Shown here piece after piece: positions 38,087-50,675 of a stretch of 64,000 nt of DNA. The DNA comes from Channa striata (Eukaryota; Chordata; Actinopteri; Anabantiformes; Channidae). Each line of letters starts with the position of its first letter. Within the stretch, counting starts at the first letter, position 1. The notes below the pieces were generated by a model that ran no database searches, had not been told where the DNA came from, and saw nothing but the letters and a program-made list of their open reading frames with translations. The position numbers and the translations under genes are program-made. The stretch is from the NCBI GenBank assembly GCA_033026295.1, contig CM065179.1, positions 23,987,275 to 24,051,274 on the forward strand. Direction: 5' to 3'.

Positions 38087-38869
38087 ATCCTTTCTAATCT
38101 CTGCTATTTCCTGCTCCATAACATCCACATCTTCCTCCCTTCTTTCCCTGTCATTTTCCTCATTCATCAGCTCCTCAAAATACTCCTTCCATCTTCTCTG
38201 CACACTCTCCTGGCTTGTTAGCACCTTTCCATCTCTGTCTTTAATCACCCTTATCTGTTGCACATCTTTCCCATCTCTATCTCTCTGTCTGGCTATCCTG
38301 TACAAGTCCTTCTCTCCTTCCTTTGTTTCTAACCTGTCATACAGCTCATCGTGAGCTTTCTTGCCAATTTGAAGCCAACTTGTGGAGCATACCCACTGAC
38401 TACGTTCACCATCACTCCTTCGATTTCTAGCTTCTCCAATAGTATGTGCTTTGCTGCCCTTCCACCTCGTCTCCTGCACACACAGTACATCTACCTTCCT
38501 TCTCTCCATCATGTCTGCCAGCTCTCTACCTTTCCCTGTCCTTGTGCCAACGTTAAGAGTTCCCACTCTCAGATCTAAGCTCCTGCCTTTCCTCTATTCT
38601 CTCTGTCCACAAACCCTTCTGTCTCCTCTCCTTCTTCGACCAACAGTTGTCCAATTTCCACCGGCACCCTGTAGGTTAACAGCACCAGTGGCGGTCGTTG
38701 TTAACCCGGGCCTCGACCGATCCGGTATGAAAGTGCTATGGATGACTCGCACGGTTGTACTTGGCAAGTTTTATGCCGGATGCCCTTCCTGACGCAACCC
38801 TCTCTATTTATCCGGGCTTGGGACCGGCACAGAAGTCACTGGCTTGCCACCCCTGTGGCTAGATTAATT

Positions 38870-38879
38870 AGTAAAATAC
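38870..38879. repeat. target-site duplication, right copy, of RTE LINE
   Basis: AGTAAAATAC, identical to 36617-36626. Confidence 0.65.
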
Positions 38880-41800
38880 AATCTTCATGATTCTGTTAAA
38901 ATAGGATCAAATAATACAAAAAACAAGAACCTTTTAAAGTCCATCCAATCTGCTGTGACCTCATGGTCATTTAAGAGACTTGGTGATAAATAAGTGTTTC
39001 TTTTTTCATAAACAAATTGCTGTGTCAAGAAAAGATTGGTAGCAGTTCTCTGGAAGCCAGAAATTGGAGGGAGAGATAAAATGCTGGCCATACAAAAAGT
39101 GCTGATGATCATCTTCCCCAATAATGTTAACTGGACCAAACAGCTCATCTACCAATAAATCAGCCCTGCTGAGTCAGCTGCTCTGAGACTTTACTGTCTG
39201 TTTACAAGGAAATTAGCTGTTCACCCAATAAACACATAAAGAGATAAAAATATATATATTTATATATGAATATTTAAAGGATATGGTGGGAGTAAATGCA
39301 GTGATTCATGCCAGTTATGTGAGTTCAAAGAACTCAGAGAGTTACTCCTCCACAGTGGTGAAATAATCCCTAACCTTTGGTTTTAAATAATAGGCAATGA
39401 TTAACTCTTTTGTCTAAATCAAAATAGGCATTAAAATTAAATACACAATAACAAGCCACAAATATTCAGCACAAAGAAAAACGCCAAAGGTCCCTTAACA
39501 AGATTTGCATGATAATTCCCTGTAAAATTTTTATTATGAGCAATTGCTTTCCCATTTCATTGAGTCATTTGCGTCATTTGACCTCTTGTTTATTTAAATT
39601 TAACCTTAGACTAACTCTGATACTTCTGTGTTGATCACATGACCCACACTGGCCTAGAGAATAATTGCAAAATGAGTGTCTATAAAAGGGATTGAAATCC
39701 TTAAAATTATTTCCTTTTATCAGAGTTTGATCCATTTGGTGCAATATTACTTAGAGAGTCCTGTGTGCATGAAGCATCAAGGTGCAACTGGAGGTAGTCA
39801 CTTGTACAAATGCTATATTTTGCCAACAACATGAAAACTTTAATTATTCTGGTAATTTTAAAGACCAGAATCTGCAAGAATGAGCACATATACCACTAAG
39901 TGGATTAGATTGGATTTAGTAGATGCCACTTTTTGATCCAATCTTCAATTTTCATAATACAGCAACATAATGTAAAGTCTTCAGAGTGATAAATATCTCA
40001 AAAACTGCACCGCCAACTGTTGCAGTCTGAAGTTCACTGATGATAATTGACGTAGCTTCTGACATAGCTTTTGGCTACACGTACAAGTTGGTACAAAAGT
40101 GTTTATCAAAACTATCACTTGGGTTATGGTTGGAATATGATCCACAATAAACTTGGTAAATTATAGTTTATGTTTATGATTATTTCCAGGCTTAGATTTA
40201 AATTGATTTGATACGGTTACACCTTCTACAACTTTAAATTGTCTTTATTAAAAATATCCTCTCAGATCTCACTTAATGCAGTAGATATCTGATGATCTGC
40301 CATGTCCTACATTACTACTGCTGGAAAACAACACAGCACAACTACAAAGAATTACACTGACTGTACAGATTGATGAGCCATGGTGTACAGAGGTTAGGTC
40401 GTATACAAATTGCCAATGCTCCACTGTATTCTTTTGGAGCGATGCCCCGTGACATACATCATGATAAGATCCATGATAGGAATGTTGTCCTGTCTGCACA
40501 GAACCGACTCAGTGTTTACCACCTGCCACCTCACATTAAGAAAGTGCTGGCGGGGTATCCAGCCTTATTAACTTTCATGACTATGCATTTTAAAACATCA
40601 TGCAAATGTTGCCACGAGTATGAATGACACGTATGTACATGTATCAAAGAAAGATCAGCAAAATCCTGGAAAGACTGCTTGGTGTTCTCCTGGGGTAGTA
40701 GTTTCTACCTCCACACTTTCCTATGGTGCCATATTTACCTTGTGTCTTTCACATATTGGAGTCATAAAAACTGAGCCAGTGCCTCAGACATACCTCTGTA
40801 ACTCTTCTCAGACTGATGGCCTTCAGATTGGAAGTGTTTTCGTAGATTTAGTTTTATAGTAACTAAGGCAGGAATACTTTTTCCAAAGGGCTAAGACATC
40901 ACCTTTTTCCTTCAGTTTGCTGAGGTTGTCTTTGTTTAATGTTAGACCAAAACTTTATGAAATCAGGAGATTTCACAGCACCTGGAAGTGTAAAACTGAG
41001 TATGTACAGTAGTCTCAAGATAGACCAGTGAGCTGTAAAGCTCCTGCCCACTGTGTGATGGACTAGGCGTCAGTGCCCCCATGACTATGGTGAGTCATCT
41101 TGGCAGAGGTAGACAGTAACTTGTAATGTGTAATTTCTAATATAGTAATGATGTATTGATGTTGACACCCTCACTCTCGCCTTACCACCTTCTTCCTCAC
41201 AGTTTTTCCCTCCCCTCCACAGACTTCATTCACATGCTCTTTCACATTCACTCATCCCCATCTTTAAAGCTGTAGATGGAAATAGCTTGACTTAGACATG
41301 TCAGATGAAGAAATGCAGCCACACATCTCCATGTGTTAGTACACCTTAGCTTGCATAACCACTCCCTGTTATCTTCACCATTTGAAGCACCAAAGGAGAT
41401 TTTGGCCTGACAGCTGTGCTGCAGAGAGCTGGGTGTGGATATAATATCCTTCTATCATTCCTCATCAGCCTCAGACTTCAAGGATGGCTGGAGGTACTGA
41501 CAGGTATCTACCACCACTTAACAAGCCTCAATTTACTGTGTTTTAAAACCCAGACATGCAGGCTGAGAAAAGTCATTTGAAATGGACAGAATGCCACTTT
41601 AAATCGGTGTGATAAAATGGTATTTCTGCTGCAAGAGCCAATAATAAATTAAGACCTGACGTGCTCTCAGAGTATGGGTGTGATGAAATTGCTGCCAAGT
41701 TCAAAGCATCTTGTCAAATATGCATTAAATGACATGTTTAGGGATGTATGTGGAATATGTATCTTACTTTCCACTCCATTGCCACAGAAAACTGGAGTAA

Positions 41801-44800
41801 TACTTAATCCCACTGTGGGCTGAAAAGCTTCTCTGCCAGCACTACATCACACTGAATTATTATGTGGCAGGTGGAACTAGATTAAAGTCGTTTGACAATG
41901 AAAGTAATGCAAGATCTGACTTATAGACCTTTAGAGAAATATATTCACATCCAGCAAAATGCACCTGCATGTTTTTTGCTGAACACATGGATCTGAAAGC
42001 TTGACACTGTAGTGAATGCATGCAGGTGGGCCAACTACTGTAATTAGTAACAAACATGCTGTAGCCAGCCATAAACATGTTGGTACATAACTATGGTTAA
42101 TTTGTTTAAGAAAAGTAACATTTGTAAGGAGCAGCTTTACTGCTTTATGTAGATCCAGATAATTAACTGCAGCTACTATTGTTTTAGTATAATAACTAAA
42201 ATATGGTTAAAGATCAATTAGTAGATGATGTGTAAATATTTTTGGACATTTAAGCATTTTTAAGCCAAGTATTTGAAGTTTTTATTAGTGGTCTGCACAA
42301 GTCCTGTGGAGCCCAACTACTGTGAATTCAGTCTCATAAAGTGGGGCAGGATTCAATTACACTATATAAATCATCAACAACCTCCAAGTGCCTGAATATA
42401 TTTGCATCAAGGAATGTATAAATAAGTTGTCCAACTTTAATATCCATCATTTCCGTACCCTCTCATATGACCCATAGACCCTGGCCTTGCCACCCTTGGA
42501 TGCAGGAGCCTGTGGAAATTATATCTGTCTCCAACGTGGTGGCTAATTTCCCCACACTGTTTTTCACTCTAAAATGAAACAGACTTGTTAATGGTTGCTA
42601 AAATAAATAAATAAATACAATTAAATAACTATCTAAAAGACGATCATAAAAATAAAAGTAGTTGTGATTCTGTAAAATGTTCCATTTAAGACAGGAGAAT
42701 CAGCAGGTGCCTCTCCCCCAGCACGGTTTTGTGTAGTTCTAACCTACCAGCGCTGGTAGAAGCTAGATGGTGACATCCATGAAATATAAACTAAACTGAA
42801 ACTAATGAAACCACCTATGACGTCAATTTATCATGATATATATTATTATTTGAAATCTTCTGCCACACATTTGTTAAATGTGCTTCTAAACACGTCAGAA
42901 AGGCCCACCCTGGTAACCAATAAGAGAATGTTACTTACTTCTGTTTGATAATTGATTGTTTTGCAGCATTTTCTTTTTATTTAATTTAGTAACATTTAAT
43001 ACTGTATAAGATTTGCTTTGCAAATGGTAGAAGAGCACCGCAGAACAGAAAGAAGGAGGCCTGGGCAATGCAGAGTGGATGGATTTACAATTTCCTGGTA
43101 ACTTAAGTGCCAGTGTTGAAGCTCCCTCTCTCTGTCTACTTGTCGGTTCTGGTGACTGCATTTTGGATCAACTCTATTTATTGTCCTTCCTTTTTTTTTT
43201 CCGATAACATGCATCCACAGTATGTATATATGTATGGTTAATGTAGCTATTGGACACGTTTTGGATCTTGTCCAGAAAGAGCTCTTCTGCAAGCATATTA
43301 ATAGAAACCCTACAATGGAAACAAGATTGTAATGCTGGGACATTTAGCTTCAGCCCATAGACATTAAGTCACAACATGCCATCTGTGGTCAACAGTCACA
43401 AACTGCAGCGAGCAGAAGGACAATTGAAATGCATAATGAACAGGTGAGACAAAATGAGGACGTACGGAAGAGGCCAATTGAGTGTGTTGTCTTGCTACAC
43501 AGAGCTCATTTTAGAGATCACATTGAGCGGAGAGAGTCAAATAATAGAAGCAATTCTTTTCTTTTTGTCTCAACACAACAATTTGTATTACAGCCTGTCA
43601 TATAATAAAGCGCTTACTGGCAGATGGGTTAAAATCTACAATGGGATAATTATAGCTGTTGCTGATGTATTGGGAAAAGACACTCAAGATGAAGCCACTG
43701 AAGCAGAATTTGTTGTTGCAACAATGCACAGATCTACTGATAGCAGTCATTTTGCAGAGCCGCCTGCTACATTTCAGACAGCACTGCTGTCAAAGTTTAA
43801 ATACATCACAAACAGTAAGAGGGCACAAGATGTCACAGTCCTGGTCTTTAAACTTTTGGAGATCTAAAATTGCCTGCACATAGTTGCAGTAATGGCCTCC
43901 AGTCCAAAGAGAGAACGTGCCAAAGTCAAGATGAAGATCCGTCTGCCTCTATTAATCCTATGCTATCCTCGCATGAACCTGAATGTGGCCCTGAACCACA
44001 GAGCAGCAAAGACGAGGGGATGTCACAAATTCTTCTCACACCTCACCAACCTGCCTGTTTTTTTTTTCCTGAGGTCCCTAAAGCCAGTGCAAGAGCTTGA
44101 TGACATGTCAGAGATGACTCCCACGTGTAGCACCAACAGGATAGAATTTTACTGCCAGGCTTTCTGTGGACAGCGGTGAAGAAAATTGCACCCAAGGAGC
44201 CTTTTGTGTATATATAGTGCTGCATTACGATAAATGACCATTCTTTTTGACAAGCATTGGTTCAGGCTCAAAATACATTCAAGTACATATATATTTTAAC
44301 AGTGACACAAATTTCCGAATTTGGGCTCTGATTGATACACAACAATCATGTCGTGATCTGGGGTCGACCACAACTTTCAAAGACAAACATTTTCTGAACA
44401 AACGTTTTCTGAATCAAATCATTAAGGCTCTGTATCCTTTGCAACCCACAGATTATTGTAACTATGTGCATTTGATACCCGTAACAGCTACCGATCTCAG
44501 CTGGTCAAGTAAAGCCTTTGATGAACTGGTATTTATAATGTTATGTAATATGATGGTTTATTGCTGCAGTGACCATCAAGAATCTCCTGCAACTGCTCAG
44601 GAGTACACTTCTTCTTGTCACAAAAATTTGTGTAGTTTTCAGCATGTTCTGTCTCGAGATATCAACTCACATTGTAGTCTTTAAAACCACCAATATGTTC
44701 CATGCTAATAACTCTGACTGCTTTACCAGCCATGTCAGTGGAAAAATGCACGCTATAGTCAGCTTTAATCTAAGGGTCTGATCACAAATATTAGATGAAC

Positions 44801-44940
44801 TGTGAACATATTTTATTTACTGACCCTAAATCTTGGTGGCTCAAAAGTACAATATTTAGTCCACTGACTGCTCAGCTGTTGCCTCCCAGGTCCATATTCA
44901 ATTACAAGTAAGCAGATAAGACCTGCTTCAGTTATTAACT
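38880..44940. other. intron, nothing firmly recognised
   Basis: A (TA)n patch at 39247-39270 and an AAAT run at 42599-42617. Open frames at 43454-43867 and 44247-44684 (137 and 145 codons) have no recognisable domain, splice context or relatives that I can name, and may be chance. Confidence 0.45.
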
Positions 44941-45165
44941 GGGCAGCACGGTGGAGCAGTGCTTAGTGCTGCCGACTCAAAGCTAAAAGGTTGGCGGTTA
45001 AACTCTACCTGCCAGCTGCAGCCCTTCTGTGAGTTGAGTTTGCGCGTTCTTCTGGTGTGAACATTTGTGAAAGTCTCTTAGCTTTTAGCCATGAGATAGA
45101 CTAGATAGACAGGATGCATGGATGGAGTTAATAATAAGAAGAACGGATTACCACTTACAGTAAGC
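44941..45165 (+). mobile_element. tRNA-headed SINE, family A, copy 3
   Basis: The best-preserved 5' head of this family in the window: gggcagcacggtggagcagt at 44941-44960, with the A-box-like run continuing to 44970 and a B-box-like ggcggttaaactc near 45005. The body follows (gagttgagtttgcgcgttct). The rest is truncated and the tail is at about 45110-45135 (ggatgcatggatgg). It is in the opposite orientation to the copies at 1336 and 10440. Confidence 0.68.
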
Positions 45166-45185
45166 GAAAATCTAAAATCCAGCAT

Positions 45186-45361
45186 CTCCAAAAATGAATT
45201 TATAACTCTTTTTGAAACGCATTTTTCTGGATTTTTTTTTTGTCATTGTTGTCTCTCACTGTTCAAATAAACCTACCATTGAAATTATAGACTGACCATT
45301 TCTTGGTTAGTGGGCAAACTTACAAAATCAGCTGGGGTTCAAATAATTTTTTCCCTCACTG
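45186..45361 (+). mobile_element. terminal fragment of a Tc1/mariner transposon
   Basis: It contains ataaacctaccattgaaatt, ttagtgggcaaacttac and the terminus caaataattttttccctcac, then TG and TA at 45362-45363. This is the end of a widespread teleost Tc1 element whose terminal repeat begins CAGTGAGGGAAAAAA in the opposite direction. Only one end is present; the transposase part is lost. A different Tc1 fossil starts immediately after it. Confidence 0.75.
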
Positions 45362-45369
45362 TATATTCA

Positions 45370-46010
45370 CACAACCTCAATTCTGGGGAAGATTGCTGAC
45401 TTGACAGTTGTCCAGAAGGCTATCATCAGCACCCTCCACAGGGACAGTAAGCCAGGTCAACACGGACAGGGATGTCTGTCTGCAAAGTGCTGTTTCAAAG
45501 CATGTTCGTGGAAAGCTGCCAGGAAGGAGAATCGGTTGTAGGAAAAGGTGCACAAGCAACAGGGATGACCACGAACTTAAGATGATTGAAAAGCAAAGCC
45601 AATTCAAGAACTTCAGGGAGTTTCACAAGAAGTGGCTTAATCATTACGAGCCACCACACAGATACTTTATTGAAATGGGCCACAACTGTTGCGTTCCTAA
45701 TTTTAAGTCACCCCTGAAGTGGAGACAAATTCGGAGGGGTCTCACCCTGGCTAAGAAGAACAAGAACTGAAGTGGTCCAGTTCTTGTTCTTCAGCAAATA
45801 GTGATGTTAGTTGCTTGATAAAAATCATGGTCCCAGAGAGCGGAGGGAGAGTCGAGTCCAGTTTCCACAGCTGGTGCTATGTCATCTGCTGGGTTTTTGT
45901 CAAGTCCAGTGTGAACACAAAGTCTGCAAACGAGCTGGTACAGTATCTTCACTGAAGTGAATGAGTGATGATTCGCCTTCACACGTGAATCATGCATCAA
46001 TACCAGAACT
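45370..46010 (+). pseudogene. Tc1-like transposase fossil
   Basis: The frame at 45408-45770 holds the N-terminal DNA-binding part of a Tc1-type transposase. It includes QSAVSKHVRGKL, then RKRCTSNRDDHELKMIEKQ (the basic hinge before the catalytic domain), then FKNFREFHKKW and LTLAKKNKN just before the catalytic core. The frame stops at 45768-45770. Beyond this, single blocks survive in decayed form (ggtcccagagagcggaggga at about 45830; tgctatgtcatctgctgggt at about 45875), followed by unrecognisable sequence. No DDE catalytic residues can be read. The gene is inactive. Confidence 0.8.
45755..45792. repeat. hairpin, 15-bp perfect arms, 8-base loop, inside Tc1 fossil
   Basis: GAAGAACAAGAACTG at 45755-45769 pairs exactly with 45778-45792. 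The second arm stands where normal Tc1 sequence should continue, so it was created after insertion. Confidence 0.93.
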
Positions 46011-47039
46011 TCTAACAACAATTTTCCCCATTGTTTTATCCACAGCTTTATTTCAAATCCACTGTGATGACATACAAAGCCTTGATGAATGGATGATCTG
46101 TCACTATCCAAATATGTAGTGTACACACCTGTGTTTGGTTTGTTGGATTTTCCAGATGATCTTTATCATCTACTTCCACTGTCCAATAAAAAAACATTTT
46201 CATGAACAACCGTGCAAACTTTATAAAACAAACTTCGTACAAACGATTGTATGAAGTGACTAATCACAAGATGGTGTGGTGAGTGTTATAGCTGCAAACA
46301 GGAGAACACTTTCATGAAGGGAGAAAAAAAACAGATGCTAAATGATATTCGAACCACACGCCTGTCACGAAGACTGACACTGCTACACAACATCTGGTGG
46401 TTTCCCAACACATTAAAAACACCACAAGTCTGTTTACTGGGCATATGAGGATGGATGAATCACATACAGTGGTCTGTTTGGAATACTGAACAATGCTGGA
46501 ACACAGAGACAGAGGATGTGCGACAAAGATTATGTGGCTGGGGCCATAAGTTTCTGTTTTAATAAATTACTAAAAAGGACCTCAGCAAACTACAACACAG
46601 TTGTAACATGTTTCCTCTTTTGAAGGTGGGCCAGATGCAGATCCTTTCATTTCCCACCCTAGCTGCACACTCACTGCGTTTCCTACTGGACCACAAGCTG
46701 AGAGGTCAATATGCCGATGCTAGTTGTTCACCTTCACCGCCTTCTCCCACGTTACTTCTTTGCTCACTTCACTACACTGACTTATGTTGCAGCTCCTGTC
46801 CGGGTTGTAACTCCTTACTTAATAAAAACTCAATTTTCATAAAAAATCATTTGGGACACTACGAAAAATGTAAATAAAAACAAGGCAATATAAAACTATT
46901 TTTAAACTATTTTTATAAAACTACAAAGACATATCAAATGCTGACGGAGAAATGTTGGCACCTTTTTAGTTTGATTCCAGACAACCACTTTTAAAAGCTG
47001 GAAAATAGGCATGTTTACCGTTTTATATTATATATATAG
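46011..47039. other. intron, nothing recognised
   Basis: AT-rich with repeated aaactattttta words near 46890-46915; no gene seen. Confidence 0.45.
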
Positions 47040-47251
47040 TATTTGGGAACTGATTCACTTTAATTTGGGTTGTAAAAACCGCCTCTCCACCTCAGTAAAA
47101 TGCAGTCTGGTACAACTGCAGAACCCACTGTGACCTCACTAGTAAACACAGAGTAGAATTATTACCTTTCTGACAGTTTCAGCTTAAAAACTGAGAACTT
47201 AAGACCACTGCTTTAGATTGTACAGGTGTACCTAATGAATTGACCATTGTG
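47040..47251 (-). mobile_element. one end of the TA-flanked MITE seen at 31834-32120
   Basis: On the minus strand it starts CACAATGGTCAATTCATTAG at 47251, continues GTACACCTGTAC, and shares aactgtcagaaa, taattcta and tgtgttta in the same order as the plus-strand copy at 31834. TA follows at 47252-47253. The other terminal repeat is not found. Confidence 0.6.
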
Positions 47252-47253
47252 TA

Positions 47254-48430
47254 TATCATTTGTGTTGAAACGTAAATTTCTTTGGTCTTGTCCTCCTTGT
47301 ATCTTCTTTAGGATACAATTTTTGTAACCAGTAATAATATTGTTCAGTATTAAACACCTTTTGCAGTGTTCTGTATGTTTCATCAAACTGAAAATCAGTT
47401 TTAAATAAAAAAGTGAAATACTTGATAATAATGTATGTTATCTTTGTGTTGTTCTATCAAAGATGCTTTTGAATGATTTAGTCATAGCATTCTTCTTTGT
47501 TACACTTACATGTCCCAACTCTTCTGGAAATGTGGCTTGTTAAAGTACCAACTCTAAATGTAAAAAATACAAGTGAAACTGCTGCACTGAAAATTCTACT
47601 CTTGTAAGAGTGCAAGAGGTATGACTAATACAGTACATGACAGCTATAGTACATAAAAATATGACGGATACATCTGTAATTTGGGCTAAACATTCCCCAA
47701 ACTGACAGTGCGGTTGGCATTTTGAGCTCAATTTGTCCAGAACAATACAAACTGACAAATGCAGTTTTATTAATCATTATATTTCCAGGTGCTGAGACAT
47801 TTGCATTTCAAAATGCACTTTTCAGCCCACACACTGCACTTAGTTTGTACAAACTCTCCTCTTGCTTGAATAATGAGTGATACATGATGGTTGCAGGTTA
47901 CAGACAGCCACTGCAGCATCACAATCCACCCAAAAGGTTTAAAAATAGCACCACTATTTCAGCACGACAGTACATCGCTAGACAACTGTCTGCACACGAT
48001 CTTTAATTAAATGCAACTGTCAATAAGAGGGGTCATTGCAGTTCAAGAGGAAGCAAGTCCTATTAATGTGATAATGCATGCACAGTCCAGGTCATATATT
48101 ACTCACTGCTCTTTATGCCCTCATGCTCGGTGCCTACTGGGTGATGTGACCTTTCTCCTCGCAGATGAGTGCATAATCGAAGACTTGCATTTCTTTGTTT
48201 TTTGTGTTTGTATTCCACCACAGGCTTGAATTATTACTTTACCATCTCTGAATAGAAAAGCGTTCCTGAGTGTCCAAAACCTCTGACTGAAACATTATTC
48301 TTTTATTGTCTGGACAGGTCTTTTTTTTTATTATTATTTTAAGAGGGAGCACATAACTGTGGGCATCACAGCCTCAAAGTGAAAATGTAACATTAATGTT
48401 TTGGATCAGTGGGAATTATAAGGCTTATTT
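47254..48430. other. intron, nothing recognised
   Basis: AT-rich, no supported gene or element. Confidence 0.45.
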
Positions 48431-49250
48431 GTTACATTTCTAGCTGTTTGTAGTCTGAGCTTTGTGCCATGTAAAAGTTGAACCTTTTGACAGGAAGTCG
48501 TGAAGAACCTCCCACCTGGGATGTGAGCACTAGGAGTCTCATGGTCACGTGGCCTGATGAAAGTTCTCCTGAGTCAAGTCCCAGGGAGACTGTGAGCGTG
48601 ACTGCCTTTCTTACTTCCTGTCTTGGCTGTGTTGGCTCCTCCTCCAGCTATATAAAAAGGGTGGATTAAGCAATAGCGTCTTTCTCCTTTTGGGTAGATG
48701 GTTTATGATTTGGCCTAAGATGGTTTTGTTTTTTTATTCTTTATTTTTATTCATTTTCCACACATTGATACACTCACTAGGTGAAAGATGTTACAGACTA
48801 TGTCTGTATATTGTAGAGTTTGGTTTGAGATAAATCAATATTTACTATATATATCAACTTATTAAACAGATAATCATAAAATCACTATTTGCTAACTTCG
48901 TGTGTTGCCACGTTTTTTTGAAGCTCTGACAAAGGACTGTAGGTCCTGAAAAAAAAATTTGGCCCAATATTATACAGACAGACCAAAAGACAAATGTCCA
49001 TTTCAGGCTTTTCAAGCAGGTCCTTGGGTCACTCCATGTTACTTCTGTGCCAGAGATTGAATTGAACTCAAGAATCCAGGTTGTTCAGATATTGTTTTGA
49101 GACAGACAAGAGATAAAATAAAGAGATAACTGCTGTCGTGCAACCTGAGGTTTCCTTAAGCTCCTCAGGAGAGGATTATTTCATGTGCCTCCAGAGAAGA
49201 ATGAACTAGACTACATCCTTTCAAAGAGAAGCATTAACGGGTGTAGCATC
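48431..49250 (+). repeat. possible retroelement remnant with TATA-like box
   Basis: A locally GC-richer stretch (48490-48650) ends in a TATA-like ctatataaaaaggg (TATATAAAAAG at 48649-48659). About 260 bp later, gaagctctgacaaaggactg resembles a motif often seen near the ends of teleost retroelements. There are no long terminal repeats, open frame or boundaries, so the call is weak. Confidence 0.25.
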
Positions 49251-50366
49251 CCTGTCTGGGTGATCGAAACCAGGACCTGAGCTACATTCCCTGTTTTTGA
49301 GGTAAACGTATCTTTTCACCTCCCTGTGAAGATAAGGGAACAGAAAGCCTTTGTTCCCCCCTCAACTCCCCACATCTGTTTCCAACAATCACAGACAAAA
49401 TCAACATCCCTGCCTGGCACCTCAGCCATTAACACTAATCCGCGAAGAACCATCCATGGAGTCATCCCTTAAATCACACTTGTAAATCTCCCTTATCAGA
49501 TCAAACTGGCCGACCAAAAGGGAACAGACTTTGGAATGCAAAGCTTGTCTTCTGGACTCTTAAACTCAGAAACTAGATGAACCAAGTTTCCATTGTACAT
49601 GTGATGTGTACCCTCATGTTCAGGAGAAGCTATGCAACAGTTTGGTGTAACTCTGAATGTTCTAAGTTGAAAACTCACGAAGTTACAAATCGGAGGATTT
49701 TCATCAGGAGCGACGGAAAGAGTAACACGGCACACCAGTGCCATCTGCTGGGGGAAATTACGAGTATTGTAACCAAGGCCCGTAGACCGTTTTCATTCTG
49801 TTTATCGGTACAAAGTTAAATTTTAAATGTCATAATCTTTTTGTCAATTCTGTATAATACCATACATTTCACCTTTAGACTCGTATACACCCGCTCAGAC
49901 ACTAAATGTGATCATGTTATGTTTCAGTAAGTCTACGTTACCATCTGCTAATTATGCCGACAATGTAGGAAAATTATCAACGGGTATGTTATCGTTTTAT
50001 TAATAAGGGTCAAACAAACTGATTGGATCTGCTGTAAGTTTGGAGGTTACCTGCGTCATTTTATCTATGTGGACCTACATGTCTGTGCATGATAAAGAAA
50101 GATTTGTGTAAACTTCATGTCTTCGATCACACCGCTAAAATGTTGAACTGTGATGATGTTTCAAATGACATAAGAAACGTTATGGTTATTCTAATGGTGT
50201 GAAACATTTTGGGCCTGATGAACGAAGAATTAGTAAATTAAACCTCGAAATTAATCAAACTCTTAAGAAAGCTTAAACGAAGGAGGTGGGACTATTACAC
50301 TCTCCGCGGTAAATTCAAATGACAGTCGAGCACGCCTCTCTCTTTGAATCTCACGTAACACCTAGG

Positions 50367-50374
50367 TATAAAAA
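50367..50374 (+). promoter_or_regulatory. TATA box
   Basis: TATAAAAA, followed at about 25-35 bp by a pyrimidine-rich start-like region. Upstream lies a CG-containing segment (ctctccgcgg, 50300-50309). Confidence 0.5.
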
Positions 50375-50554
50375 GAAGAGATTTCCTTTGTTCACCCCTC
50401 TTCTCCGGCTCTTCTCTTAAAATTTATTTTTCAATTCGCGCTTCGTCTGCGCAATCCCTTCGGCCGCTAGCTTCTACTTACTTTTTCTTTGTTCTCCTTT
50501 TGAGAAAGTCGACTACGAAATTTTTACCTAACTCTCCACTTAGGTTTTCGTTGT

Positions 50555-50577
50555 GTGACGAGACAAACTCTCGTTAC
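50555..50577. repeat. hairpin, 9-bp arms with one G-T pair, 5-base loop
   Basis: GTGACGAGA at 50555-50563 and TCTCGTTAC at 50569-50577 pair around CAAAC, with one wobble. Confidence 0.85.
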
Positions 50578-50675
50578 ATATATAGAAAATTATAAGTTTT
50601 TGTAACATCCTTTTTTTAACTTAAATGCCAAGTAAACTTTGAACTTTGTTGTGTACGAACAAGAAGACAATCTTA

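Larger units (their letters stand above)
36632..38566 (-). pseudogene. RTE LINE polyprotein: truncated endonuclease + reverse transcriptase
   Basis: One frame runs for 645 codons, interrupted by TAG at 38084-38086 and TGA at 37316-37318, the latter probably a decayed CGA arginine codon. The endonuclease start is recognisable (TLNVGT near the start, then VLCVQETRWKG with the catalytic glutamate). After about residue 45 the frame jumps to the linker before the reverse transcriptase, so the rest of the endonuclease is gone. The reverse transcriptase is complete: motif A in CVFVDLEKAYDRV, motif B in GLHQGSAL, motif C in MMFADDIVI. The C-terminal block includes LRWFGHVQRRDSEYIGRRML. The frame opens at GTG, with no in-frame ATG nearby, where related copies would have ATG. 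It ends at 36632. Confidence 0.92.
36627..38869 (-). mobile_element. RTE-clade LINE, near full length ends, internal deletion
   Basis: Read on the minus strand, the element runs from a 5' untranslated region (about 38869-38580, including ccggcataaaacttgccaag) through a single reading frame to a 3' end with a short AGTAGTATTAGTA-like tail. A 10-bp direct repeat flanks it (36617-36626, 38870-38879). About 200 residues of the endonuclease domain are missing, so the copy is much shorter than an intact RTE (about 3.3 kb). RTE elements move by target-primed reverse transcription. This copy cannot move itself because of the deletion and two stop codons. Confidence 0.88.

Noticed and set aside
36726..38087. 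Plus-strand frames over the LINE
   Set aside because: They are antisense shadows of the RTE reverse-transcriptase frame.
43454..44690. Cluster of open frames of 76-145 codons, suggesting a decayed gene
   Set aside because: No domain, splice sites or family resemblance. Frames of this size are expected by chance in 64 kb, and several similar ones occur elsewhere in the window.
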